Source of the DNA: Saprospiraceae bacterium
Lineage (GTDB): Bacteria > Bacteroidota > Bacteroidia > Chitinophagales > Saprospiraceae
DNA length: 64,000 nucleotides
Direction of reading: 5' to 3'
Assembly (NCBI GenBank): GCA_020627705.1
Contig: JAHDGJ010000007.1
Location: forward strand, 116,459-180,458
The notes below the pieces were generated by a model. That model searched no databases and had not been told where the DNA came from. It saw nothing but the letters and a program-made list of their open reading frames with translations. The translations under genes were made by a program, and so were the position numbers. Below are positions 7,892 to 16,240 of this stretch, in pieces. How positions within the stretch are numbered: position 1 is the stretch's first letter; every line of letters starts with the position of its first letter.

Positions 7892-8362
7892 TTAACTAAT
7901 CTGTTCTAAAACAGCTTTTATCTCGGAAAAATTGGGTAGGTCTCCTGCACTTTCAAGAACCTCTGCGTACTTTATCACTCCCTCTTTATCAATTACAAAA
8001 GCAGATCTTTTTGACACTCCGTTCATATCGAGAACGAAATTTGCGTACAGCGCCCCATATGCCCGACTTACATCTTTATTAAAGTCAGAGAGTAAAGGGA
8101 AATTCAAATTGTTTTCCGCTTTAAACTTCTCCAAAGTAAATAAAGAATCTACAGATATAGCAAGAATTTGTGTATTTAATTTTTCGTAAACCTTCAGGTT
8201 ATCATTTGTTGTACAAAGTTCATCAGTACATACCCCTGTAAACGCTAAAGGGAAAAATAACAAGAGCACATTTTGGCCCTCGAAATCAGACAGACTTACT
8301 GGTTCTGTTTTGGTATTTCTTAAAGAAAAATGTGGTGCTTTATCTCCTACTTGTATGTTCAT
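7892..8362 (-). CDS. Peroxiredoxin (AhpC/TSA family)
   Basis: A 156-residue thiol peroxidase that reduces H2O2 and organic hydroperoxides. The active-site motif PLAFTGVCTDELC places the peroxidatic cysteine at Cys45 and a second cysteine at Cys50. CxxxxC spacing is used for intramolecular disulfide formation in BCP/PrxQ-type enzymes, although the overall sequence also resembles AhpE-like proteins. Supporting blocks are VGDKAPHFSLRNT at the N-terminus, ILAISVDSLFTLEKFK, and RSAFVIDKEGVIKY. No signal peptide, so cytoplasmic. A TAnnTTTG-type box lies just upstream (8383-8390), and the gene probably leads a transcript with clpS. The reductant and subclass are uncertain. Confidence 0.93.
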   Translation of the reverse strand: MNIQVGDKAPHFSLRNTKTEPVSLSDFEGQNVLLLFFPLAFTGVCTDELCTTNDNLKVYEKLNTQILAISVDSLFTLEKFKAENNLNFPLLSDFNKDVSRAYGALYANFVLDMNGVSKRSAFVIDKEGVIKYAEVLESAGDLPNFSEIKAVLEQIS

Positions 8363-8382
8363 CTTTTCAATTTAAACAGCCG

Positions 8383-8390
8383 CAAAAGTA
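8383..8390 (-). promoter_or_regulatory. Promoter -7 box for peroxiredoxin-clpS
   Basis: TACTTTTG on the minus strand matches the Bacteroidota -7 consensus TAnnTTTG and ends about 20 bp upstream of the peroxiredoxin ATG. No clear -33 TTTG was found at the right spacing. Confidence 0.5.
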
Positions 8391-8500
8391 AACCAATTCT
8401 TTCAATGACATAGGTATAATTTGGGGAATGAAATCCCATTCTATGTCTTTTAACTCTTTACGCTAATAACTAGCATAATATCAATGCCTATTTTTACCTC

Positions 8501-9397
8501 GTGATTTCAAAAAACAAGGCGTATTTATTTATACATATCAGTGTTTTCCTTTGGGGATTCACCGCGATCCTAGGGAGAGTTATAGAAAGTACCGCTTATG
8601 CCATTGTTTTTTGGCGCGTGCTTTTTACTTCCATAAGTCTTTTTGTTATTCTTTGGGTATTGAAAAAACTACGATGGCCCAACCGAAAAATGCTCCTGAT
8701 TTATATGGGCATTGGCGTTTTGGTGGCCTTGCATTGGATCACCTTTTATGGTGCTGTAAAACTGGCTAATGCTTCTGTGGCCTTAGTCTGCTTTGCAACC
8801 ACAAGTTTTTTCACCTCTTTGATCGAACCCGTTTTGGTAAAATCCAAATTTAGTTACCTCGATCTCGGGATAGGGCTTATCATCATACCTTCCATGATTT
8901 TTATCGTAAATGGCTTGGATGCAAGTTTTCAAAATGGGATTATCGTTGGTTTGATTTCCGCCATATTGGCTTGTACTTTTTCGAGCCTAAATAAAAAGTA
9001 CATTGATAAAGAAGACCCCATCGTAATCTCCTTTCTAGAAATAGGAGCAGGCACGTTATTCTTAGCCGTGTTGTTCCCTGTAGTGTTTCTCATAGATGCA
9101 GGGGTGCAGTTTTTGCCTATTGCTTCTAAGGATTGGTATTATCTTCTACTCTTGGCATTGGGATGCACGACGCTCCCTTATATTTTGTCAATGTATGCCC
9201 TCAAAAAACTCAGTGCCTTTGCCACTAATCTTGTCGTAAATCTAGAACCTGTCTATGGCATTATATTGGCCTACATTTTACTTAATGAAAACGAACAGCT
9301 CAATGCGAGCTTTTATATTGGCAGCACTCTAATTTGTCTATCGGTCATGTTTTATCCTATGCTAAAATCTAAATTTGCTCGATATGAATCGACTTGA
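8501..9397 (+). CDS. EamA/DMT-family transporter
   Basis: A 298-residue inner-membrane protein with about ten transmembrane helices in two EamA halves (about 5-135 and 150-285). The first half begins LFIHISVFLWGFTAILGRVIE and contains ALHWITFYGAVKLANASVALVCFAT; the second ends NLEPVYGIILAYILLNE, a hallmark of DMT carriers. Such proteins export or import metabolites or amino acids; the substrate cannot be predicted. The start is a GTG at 8501. It overlaps the O-methyltransferase gene by 14 bp, implying translational coupling. It is divergent from the peroxiredoxin gene. Confidence 0.93.
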   Translation: MISKNKAYLFIHISVFLWGFTAILGRVIESTAYAIVFWRVLFTSISLFVILWVLKKLRWPNRKMLLIYMGIGVLVALHWITFYGAVKLANASVALVCFATTSFFTSLIEPVLVKSKFSYLDLGIGLIIIPSMIFIVNGLDASFQNGIIVGLISAILACTFSSLNKKYIDKEDPIVISFLEIGAGTLFLAVLFPVVFLIDAGVQFLPIASKDWYYLLLLALGCTTLPYILSMYALKKLSAFATNLVVNLEPVYGIILAYILLNENEQLNASFYIGSTLICLSVMFYPMLKSKFARYEST

Positions 9398-10022
9398 CAA
9401 GAGAGAGATCTGGAGTTATTGCGAAAAAGTTTCTTCTGAAGAACCGGACTATTTGCGAGCACTTACCAGAGAAACGAATTTAAAAACCCTCGCCCCACAA
9501 ATGCTGTCCGAGTCTATCATGGGAAGAATGCTGGCATTTATTAGTCAGATGATCCGTCCCGATCAAATTTTAGAACTTGGTACATTTACAGGCTATGGGA
9601 CGCTATGTCTCGCAGAGGGGCTTTCGCCGAATGGCATGATCACTACTATAGAAGTCAATCCAGAATTGCAACATATTTCTTCCCGTTATTTTGAAGGCTC
9701 TCCATTCAAAAATCAAATTTGTGCCATCCAAGGGGATGCCAATGAAGTATTAAAAGACCTTAAAGTTTCATTTGATCTGATTTATTTGGATGCCGGAAAA
9801 AGAAATTATTTAACGATGTATGAGTTGGCACTTCCAAAGTTAAAAAGTGGAAAATTCTTGCTGGTAGACAACACCTTGTGGAGCGGAAAGGTAGTATCGT
9901 CATCGCAAGATAGTACCACTCAGGCGTTGCAAGAATTTAATGCATTTTTAAAAACAGATGATCGAATAAAGGTTGTGTTGCTTCCTATACGAGATGGGCT
10001 GACTTTAATTCAAAAGAAATAA
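9384..10022 (+). CDS. O-methyltransferase (catechol-OMT-like, class I)
   Basis: An SAM-dependent O-methyltransferase of the Methyltransf_3/caffeoyl-CoA/catechol OMT type, about 212 residues from the ATG at 9384. An in-frame TTG at 9375 is a possible earlier start. The SAM loop is ILELGTFTGYGTLCLAEGL; the acidic residue after beta-2 is in TTIEVNPEL. The metal and substrate region is FDLIYLDAGKRNY, where many family members have DADK, followed by LLVDNTLWSGKV. Predicted cytoplasmic and soluble. It overlaps the upstream transporter and is followed 6 bp later by a lipoprotein gene, so a three-gene operon is likely. The natural substrate is unknown. Confidence 0.93.
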   Translation: MNRLDKREIWSYCEKVSSEEPDYLRALTRETNLKTLAPQMLSESIMGRMLAFISQMIRPDQILELGTFTGYGTLCLAEGLSPNGMITTIEVNPELQHISSRYFEGSPFKNQICAIQGDANEVLKDLKVSFDLIYLDAGKRNYLTMYELALPKLKSGKFLLVDNTLWSGKVVSSSQDSTTQALQEFNAFLKTDDRIKVVLLPIRDGLTLIQKK

Positions 10023-10028
10023 TCGCCT

Positions 10029-10613
10029 ATGAAATTTTCTCTTTTCACGTTTTTAATTTTTTGTTTGTGTTCGTGTACAACGGCTCCTTCAGATAAAAGA
10101 GTGTTCGAATTTGAGGAATTTAAATGGACCATAACAATTCCTCAAGGTCTAAAGTCCAAAAGCGATGAGGTTTGGAAAGACCGTCAACAAGATGGCATGA
10201 AAATTTTAGAACAAACCGTCGGCGAAGAACTGGTAGATCAAACGCATCCTATTTTTATGTATCAAAAAGGCGTAAATACATTTGACTCCAATTGGCAATC
10301 CTATGACTCAAGTGAAATTTCGTCCTATGTGGAAGACCATAAATATGTCAATCAATTGCTGTTCGAAACGTTTGAAGATCAAATGCCGAAAGCTTCATTG
10401 GATTCTACATACTCGCAGCAAAGAGTTGGCGATTTAGTCTTTCATCGCAATGACATCTTTATCGAAATGCCTCAGGACTTAAACTTATATACCGTTGGAT
10501 TTTCTCGCTTATTTGGCACCAGAGAACTCACAGTCAACATGGTTTATATCGATGAACACATTGGCGAGCAAATGATCGATGCTTTTTTAGAATCCTCTTT
10601 CGAGATAAAGTAA
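10029..10613 (+). CDS. Lipoprotein of unknown function
   Basis: A 194-residue protein with signal peptide and lipobox (FCLCSC, Cys16) followed by TTAPSDK, so lipidated and probably in the outer membrane. The mature part has mixed alpha/beta character (FEEFKWTITIPQGLKSKSDEVW near the start; LNLYTVGFSRLFGTRELTVNMVYIDE near the end), reminiscent of small lipoproteins that bind envelope components. I do not recognise a family. It is last in the transporter/O-methyltransferase operon (6-bp gap) and converges with the PBP1A gene. Confidence 0.75.
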   Translation: MKFSLFTFLIFCLCSCTTAPSDKRVFEFEEFKWTITIPQGLKSKSDEVWKDRQQDGMKILEQTVGEELVDQTHPIFMYQKGVNTFDSNWQSYDSSEISSYVEDHKYVNQLLFETFEDQMPKASLDSTYSQQRVGDLVFHRNDIFIEMPQDLNLYTVGFSRLFGTRELTVNMVYIDEHIGEQMIDAFLESSFEIK

Positions 10614-10639
10614 ATGTAACGAGCCTTGAAAGAGGCGTT

Positions 10640-13192
10640 CTAGTTTTCTTCAAACTCCTCTTCTTCAAATTCGTCCTCAAAGTCCTCCTCTTCAAATTCA
10701 TCTTCCAACTGATCTTCCAGCTTAAGCTCAACCTCTTTTACGTAGAGCGAATCGTATACTGAACATTCAATCGTTATACCCAAATTATCGGGTCTAACAA
10801 ATTCTTTGGAAGCATCATAACCCAAGCCTTTATCTCTTTCAACACGGCGCATGAAGTCAATATAATAAGGTCTTGCCATTTTGCTCCCAGCGCCATCACC
10901 GATATCTTTAAACTTAATCCAAGGGTCGTCTCCTCCTACCCAAGTCCCAGTGACTAGATCAGGGGTTATACCCATGAACCAACCATCTACATGATCATTG
11001 GTTGTGCCGGTCTTACCTCCAAATTTGGTTTGTAGTTTATGTTGTTGACCAGAAACGGCATGCTGTAACATATCGACCATCACATAATTGTAGTCTGCTG
11101 GCAAGGCTCTGTGACTATCCGAAATATTAGTATAGATTTCTTTGCCGTTTTTGTCTTCGATTCGAGTAACGAAAATTGGATGTACAAATACTCCATTGTT
11201 TGCAAAGGTCGAATACGCTCCCGTCATGTCCATTACGGACAAATCTGCTGCACCTAAGGCAATAGATGGGACATTGGGGATTTTTGATTTACTGATCCCC
11301 ATGTTTTCGGCAAGATTTCGGACAATGGCTGGATTTTTAAGCTCTTTCATGAGCCATGTCGAAATGGTGTTTTTTGACAGACGTAGCGCTTCCTTTAAAG
11401 TCATTTCGGACATGGTATACTTCTCATCCCAATTTTTGGGCGTCCAAGAATCCATCAAACCAAAATGTGGATCTCGTGCAGGAATGGTATACGGTCGATC
11501 TTCTACTTTTTGACAGGGAGAAATAGCATGCTCGAATATGGCTGAGGCATACAAAAAAGGTTTGAAAGTAGAACCGACTTGTCGGTCGTTTTGTATGTGA
11601 TCGTATTTGAAATAATCGTGATTAACCCCTCCTACCCATGACTTTACATACCCACTGTTTGGCTCTATCGAAAGCGATCCCAATTGCAAATGCATTTTGT
11701 GATACTTGATCGAATCCAACGGAGACATGGTCTTGTACTCGTAGCCCTTGGAGTTATAAGCAAATACTTTGAGCTTACGTTTTTTATTGAAGTCCTTTTT
11801 TACCGCTGATTGAAACAAGGTCCATCTGGATTTTAAGGCTTTCCAATTGTCGCTGGCCATAATCTGTTCGTAGGTGGCTTTTTGAAGCTTACTAATGTCC
11901 TTTTTGCGATTCAATTGAGCTAAATAATTTTTAGATTTTTCTGCCTTGAGCATTCTTCTAATATCGCCATCCCACAATCTTACGTTTTCAATTTCTGCAG
12001 AAATTTTTTGACTGATCGTTGTTAGGTATTTTTTTCTCAGTGTTTTATATCGAGCAGATTGATAAATGGCTTGATTCAACGTAGCCCTTCTTCTTTTTAT
12101 TTGATTGTCCGTTGCATCATACGTCCAAGGATCTGCACCTTCCCAACGTTTGAAAAATTTCTCCTGTAACGTAGACATATGCGCGCTCATTGCTTTCTCG
12201 GCATGTGCTTGGATTCTTGTATCTATAGTCGTATAAATTTTTAATCCATCACTAAAAATATCATACTTACTGCCATCTTCTTTTTGATACCGATCTTCCT
12301 CCAACAACTTCCTGAGCCATTTGGTAAGCTCTGCCCTAAAATATGGAGCAGCTCCAGAATAATTCTGACGACGATTAAACTTAGATACGTCCATTGGAAG
12401 GACCTTTAACTTGTCAAAATCATCTTTTTCTATTTTTCCATTTCGAAGCATTTGACCCAAAACCACGTTTCGCCTTTTCAGGGCTTTCTCAGGAAATCTC
12501 TTAGGGTTAAATAAGGAAGGATTTTTAAGCATCCCTATCAAAGTAGAAGCCTCTTCTATAGTTAGGTCTTTTTGGTCTTTGGCAAAATAAGTTTCGGAAG
12601 CCGCATTGATACCATGCGCATTGTAATAAAACTCTGCCTTATTGAGATACATAGAAATGATCTCACCCTTGGTGTATCTCTTTTCAAATCGAATGGCAAT
12701 CACCCATTCTTTTGCCTTTTGCCAAACTCGAGTAACAAAATTTCTTGATCGTTGAGTAAAAAATAATTTTGCTAATTGCTGGGTAACTGTACTTGCGCCA
12801 CCCCTTCTACCCATATATACAAAGGCCCTCAACGTTCCTTTGGCATCGATGCCACTGTGCTGAAAAAACCTTTCGTCTTCTGTGGCGATTAATGCATCGA
12901 TTAAATACGGATTTAGATCTTCATAACTTACTGGGTTTCTGTTTTTTTCAAAGTACCTCCCCAATTCTTCATTGTCAGAAGAAAGAATCTTTGATGCAAT
13001 CTCATACTTAGGATTCTCCAATTCTTCGGTATTCGGCAGACTTGAAGAAGATACCAGCAACCACAGAGCTATAAATGCAAATAATCCTACAAAAGTCAAC
13101 AACCAAGCCCACCGAATGAGGGAAGACCATATGGTAGATCTAGTCTCCAACTTCTTTTTGCTTGTCTTCTTGGGTGCTTTCTTTTTAGCCAT
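10640..13192 (-). CDS. mrcA: Penicillin-binding protein 1A (bifunctional transglycosylase/transpeptidase)
   Basis: A class A PBP of 850 residues that polymerises and cross-links peptidoglycan. A basic cytoplasmic N-terminus is followed by a transmembrane anchor (about 28-48). The glycosyltransferase domain has EDERFFQHSGID with catalytic Glu105 and GGASTVTQQLAK (131-142). The transpeptidase domain has Ser541-TFK544, Ser606-K-Asn608 and Lys727-TG. Between the domains (about 330-500) is a Lys/Arg-rich helical insert, as in other Bacteroidota PBP1A. The last 33 residues are a strongly acidic Glu/Asp/Phe tail, which is unusual. A TAACTTCG box upstream (13218-13225) probably drives it. Convergent with the lipoprotein gene. 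Confidence 0.96.
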   Translation of the reverse strand: MAKKKAPKKTSKKKLETRSTIWSSLIRWAWLLTFVGLFAFIALWLLVSSSSLPNTEELENPKYEIASKILSSDNEELGRYFEKNRNPVSYEDLNPYLIDALIATEDERFFQHSGIDAKGTLRAFVYMGRRGGASTVTQQLAKLFFTQRSRNFVTRVWQKAKEWVIAIRFEKRYTKGEIISMYLNKAEFYYNAHGINAASETYFAKDQKDLTIEEASTLIGMLKNPSLFNPKRFPEKALKRRNVVLGQMLRNGKIEKDDFDKLKVLPMDVSKFNRRQNYSGAAPYFRAELTKWLRKLLEEDRYQKEDGSKYDIFSDGLKIYTTIDTRIQAHAEKAMSAHMSTLQEKFFKRWEGADPWTYDATDNQIKRRRATLNQAIYQSARYKTLRKKYLTTISQKISAEIENVRLWDGDIRRMLKAEKSKNYLAQLNRKKDISKLQKATYEQIMASDNWKALKSRWTLFQSAVKKDFNKKRKLKVFAYNSKGYEYKTMSPLDSIKYHKMHLQLGSLSIEPNSGYVKSWVGGVNHDYFKYDHIQNDRQVGSTFKPFLYASAIFEHAISPCQKVEDRPYTIPARDPHFGLMDSWTPKNWDEKYTMSEMTLKEALRLSKNTISTWLMKELKNPAIVRNLAENMGISKSKIPNVPSIALGAADLSVMDMTGAYSTFANNGVFVHPIFVTRIEDKNGKEIYTNISDSHRALPADYNYVMVDMLQHAVSGQQHKLQTKFGGKTGTTNDHVDGWFMGITPDLVTGTWVGGDDPWIKFKDIGDGAGSKMARPYYIDFMRRVERDKGLGYDASKEFVRPDNLGITIECSVYDSLYVKEVELKLEDQLEDEFEEEDFEDEFEEEEFEEN

Positions 13193-13217
13193 GCTTCTTG
13201 TTAAACTTAAAACTATG

Positions 13218-13225
13218 CGAAGTTA
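13218..13225 (-). promoter_or_regulatory. Promoter -7-like box for PBP1A
   Basis: TAACTTCG on the minus strand is a one-base variant of TAnnTTTG located 25 bp upstream of the PBP1A ATG. The same TTCG variant appears ahead of the PPIase operon (49702-49709). Confidence 0.4.
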
Positions 13226-13367
13226 TTACACAACAGTCACATATGGTACAATTTCTTAATATATAATCCTTCTGTACACCAAGATAAGTATGACTTTTTC
13301 CCAGTGCTTAGCGTTAAATTATTCGTAGTATTTAAGCTATAATGCGTCTGGTTTGCGCTACAAAATG

Positions 13368-13955
13368 TTACGAGTGGAGTTGAGGTTTCGACTCTTTACG
13401 TCTCAACGAAATCAAACTTAACAGAAGAACAGAATAACCAAAAAGTTCTAGTCCTTCTTGCACCACAGTTTTGACTATTCTTTGGTAATGTTCTGCCAGA
13501 ATCATTTCCCAAAATGTTCCTGTTCCAAAGATCCTACTTAATACGAGTAAAATGGCTAAGCCCAAAATGAATATTGGAGCATGAATATGCGCTAGGCCAG
13601 CGTCAAGCTCTTTTTTTATCGATTCAATTTCCTTATAAAAAATACGAGCCATCATTAGGCCTATAAGAGCACAAGGATAAAACCAAAATCCATGTATTAT
13701 CAGATCAAATAAAAAATCAAGTTCTCGAAGAAGTACAACAATAAAAAAAAGCGCTAGCACTAATGAGATTTTCGAATTTGATTTTTTGTGCACTCTTAAA
13801 AATTGAACCACAATGAAACAGACTATCAGTTCTTGTGCTATCTCAACTAGACCATATTCTGAAAGCATAGTATCAAAAAAAGAAAACTCAATACCTATTA
13901 GCACAGGAGGTACTAAACAAATCAGGAACAAGGTAAAAATTTGAAACATTTTCAT
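13368..13955 (-). CDS. Multi-pass membrane protein of unknown function
   Basis: About 195 residues with five or six predicted transmembrane helices and almost no soluble part. The start is the ATG at 13955 (a GTG sits one codon upstream). Charged residues lie inside or next to helices: RELDFLFD near 80-87, HGFWFYP, GTGTFWE and QEGLELFGY near the C-terminus. Conserved acidic and His residues in membrane helices can mark ceramidase-like hydrolases or channels, but I cannot assign a family. It stands alone; a 10-bp inverted repeat (13973-14013) lies just upstream, and the PH-domain operon on the same strand ends about 145 bp before its start. Confidence 0.72.
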   Translation of the reverse strand: MKMFQIFTLFLICLVPPVLIGIEFSFFDTMLSEYGLVEIAQELIVCFIVVQFLRVHKKSNSKISLVLALFFIVVLLRELDFLFDLIIHGFWFYPCALIGLMMARIFYKEIESIKKELDAGLAHIHAPIFILGLAILLVLSRIFGTGTFWEMILAEHYQRIVKTVVQEGLELFGYSVLLLSLISLRRKESKPQLHS

Positions 13956-13972
13956 CACTTAAGTATACCCGC

Positions 13973-14013
13973 TTTTAGCACAACAGGCAACGGCATGGTC
14001 ATATGTGCTAAAA
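13973..14013. repeat. 10-bp inverted repeat upstream of the membrane protein
   Basis: TTTTAGCACA (13973-13982) and TGTGCTAAAA (14004-14013) form a perfect inverted repeat with a 21-base spacer. No T tract follows on either strand, so an operator or leader hairpin is more likely than a terminator. Confidence 0.4.
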
Positions 14014-14099
14014 TTCTTGACATTATCATTACGGAGCAATCCATCAATGTCGTATTCGACACACCTTTGGGTAATAAAAATTGAAAAACCAGCGAGGCC

Positions 14100-15617
14100 C
14101 TACATCCAAGGCAAATTGCTTTTTTCAACTTGATAAATCAAGCGGTCAGAAACTTTAGTTGCTTCTTCTACAGGAAGGTATGGAATACTTGATTTGCCTG
14201 AAGCTGTAAAAATTATAATTGAAGCTAGATCATGTCGTTGTTGATACGGAGATTGCACCAATTGTACTGCTTGAATTTTGTGTAGTTTAATCAAGGTGGT
14301 GTCGTCCGCAAATGTGCCACCTCTCAACTGCAGCACTCCTTGAGAAATGCCATATTTGGTCTTTTGAAATCTCTTGTAAATACTAATGCCCAGAAGTATA
14401 TACATTGCTCCAGTAGGCAAAAGAAAAACAACATTTCCGAAACTGTATATTACTGTAAAAATTGTTGCAAAAAGCAAACTCAAATAGAATATGCTTCGAT
14501 ACCACATTTTAGGATGTACACCTGACAAATCAAAAAGATCGAGATTCAAATTGGGGAAGTGGTATGCTAATATTTTCTCAATTTTCTCCATACTCACTCC
14601 AGGTACCTCAAAAGACTTCTTAGCATTGATAGCGATACTACCGGCCTGCTTCAAATTGAGATCATGAATTTTAAATAATTTCTTTTGCAACAAATTATCT
14701 TTCCATCCTACTTTTTGAATTTTACTGTCCAATGCAGAAAATTCTTGTCGTGTAAAAAGACCTGATTTAATTTTAAATCCATCATCCTGTCTTAAAAATC
14801 TTAAATCATAATATCTAAATACAGCGCGAACCAAAGAATATAGAAAAGCAACTATAACAAACAACAACAGAATATATAATATGGCAAGTAAACCATAAGT
14901 GAATGCTTGCTCTACAACCATCGAATCATCGATGTAATCTGGAAGCAATTCATCAATCTCGTAATAGAGCCAGAAAATACCACCAAAAATCAAACCTGCC
15001 GATCGAAGATGATTGTAACTCACTCCAATTTTTAACAGATCAATTAGATCCAAATGCGTCACTAATTTTTCATTGTTTACAGAGTTCACGGATTCTTCTA
15101 CATCATCAGTACTTACAGACTCAACTTCAGATTTTTTTGAAAGAATATAATCTCTTATTGCCTTGGCTTCAGGAATACTCACTGCATCCAAATCAAATTC
15201 TTTTTTGGTCGAACCAGCGGTATCAATTTTTAGGCTGGTTACTTTAAATAAACGATGAAAAATGTTTTCCTCAAAATTAACGGTCTGAACACGTTCAATA
15301 GGAATACTAACATTCTGCTTTTGAAAGATTCCCTTCCGCACGTGAAGCTCATCTTCTGTCAAATGATAATAATGCCTAAAGTAATTTAGAATTGCTAAGG
15401 TCATCGAGAAGGCAGAAGCTATGATTACTGCATACAAAGCATATGATTCCCAGTTTGCCCGATTTCTTCCACCTCCACCTACGACTATAAACAGCAGTAC
15501 AGGCCATGCTTGACGAATGATAATTTTATAATACTTATATATAATAAGTACTATGGCAAAAAAGGATTGTCGCCTTGGTATAGATAGATCAAATTGATCA
15601 TTCTTCTTCATCCCCAT
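14100..15617 (-). CDS. Bacterial PH-domain membrane protein (YdbT-like)
   Basis: A 505-residue membrane protein with repeated bPH2 (DUF304-type) domains between transmembrane pairs. The blocks are HYYHLTEDELHVRKGIFQKQNVSIPIERVQTV (first PH), then RYYDLRFLRQDDGFKIKSGLFTRQEF with KIQKVGWKDNLLQKKLFKIHDL (second), and KTKYGISQGVLQLRGG with LIKLHKIQAVQLVQS (third). It pairs with the smaller PH protein whose gene overlaps it by 20 bp upstream, the same arrangement as ydbS-ydbT in Bacillus. In Bacillus that pair has been linked to resistance to a bacteriocin (amylocyclicin); here the role is unknown. Inner membrane. Confidence 0.88.
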   Translation of the reverse strand: MGMKKNDQFDLSIPRRQSFFAIVLIIYKYYKIIIRQAWPVLLFIVVGGGGRNRANWESYALYAVIIASAFSMTLAILNYFRHYYHLTEDELHVRKGIFQKQNVSIPIERVQTVNFEENIFHRLFKVTSLKIDTAGSTKKEFDLDAVSIPEAKAIRDYILSKKSEVESVSTDDVEESVNSVNNEKLVTHLDLIDLLKIGVSYNHLRSAGLIFGGIFWLYYEIDELLPDYIDDSMVVEQAFTYGLLAILYILLLFVIVAFLYSLVRAVFRYYDLRFLRQDDGFKIKSGLFTRQEFSALDSKIQKVGWKDNLLQKKLFKIHDLNLKQAGSIAINAKKSFEVPGVSMEKIEKILAYHFPNLNLDLFDLSGVHPKMWYRSIFYLSLLFATIFTVIYSFGNVVFLLPTGAMYILLGISIYKRFQKTKYGISQGVLQLRGGTFADDTTLIKLHKIQAVQLVQSPYQQRHDLASIIIFTASGKSSIPYLPVEEATKVSDRLIYQVEKSNLPWM

Positions 15618-16128
15618 TGGTCTTTAGTGTAATAAAGTTTTTCAACCGTTCTGCTTTGCTAGGAGTTAATCCTGGGATGGATAAATCACTGGATGCACCT
15701 CCTGCAGTATATACCTTGAGTCTAGACAGTCCAAACATTCGCTCAATAGGGTTTTGGTAAACCTCACTGTGTTGAATTCTTTTATAAGGAATGATAATTT
15801 TAGAACTCCACAACCACCCTTTCTTAAAAAGCAAATCCTTCTCTCGTACTGCATATCCCATTCGTCGAAAATTTTGAATGCTCGACAAAAACAAGAAAAC
15901 AGTCAGTACCAAATACGAAGGAAAGGCAATTTTTAAAAACGTACTTCTACCCTCATTCGATTCTATGACAAATAGGTAGAGGACGGTCAATACGATGGCC
16001 AAAATGAGTGAAAAAATTAACGATCCGGTTAACCTGGCTGTATTATATGCTGGTTCTACTTTTTCGTATTGGATATCTTGGATTGAGGGAATATCCGTAC
16101 TTAAGAGTTGTTCGTTTTTAAATTCCAT
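15598..16128 (-). CDS. Bacterial PH-domain membrane protein (YdbS-like)
   Basis: A 176-residue protein with two transmembrane helices (about 33-52 and 65-85) followed by one bPH2 domain: MGYAVREKDLLFKKGWLWSS, then IIPYKRIQHSEVYQNPIERMFGLSRLKVYTAGG. It forms a two-gene operon with the larger PH-domain protein (20-bp overlap, translational coupling), and the two probably make one membrane complex. The family is widespread but poorly understood. Confidence 0.9.
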   Translation of the reverse strand: MEFKNEQLLSTDIPSIQDIQYEKVEPAYNTARLTGSLIFSLILAIVLTVLYLFVIESNEGRSTFLKIAFPSYLVLTVFLFLSSIQNFRRMGYAVREKDLLFKKGWLWSSKIIIPYKRIQHSEVYQNPIERMFGLSRLKVYTAGGASSDLSIPGLTPSKAERLKNFITLKTNGDEEE

Positions 16129-16240
16129 AGTATTGCTCTATTACTAAAAATGCTTTTTGAAAGTTGTTGGTTCAAAGATTCGATAAATATAGATGGAGTG
16201 AGTTAATTTCAAGATGAAGTATTAAATAGATCTGTCAAAA

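Noticed and set aside
11142..11513. 123-codon + strand frame inside the PBP1A gene
   Set aside because: Antisense shadow of the transpeptidase domain.
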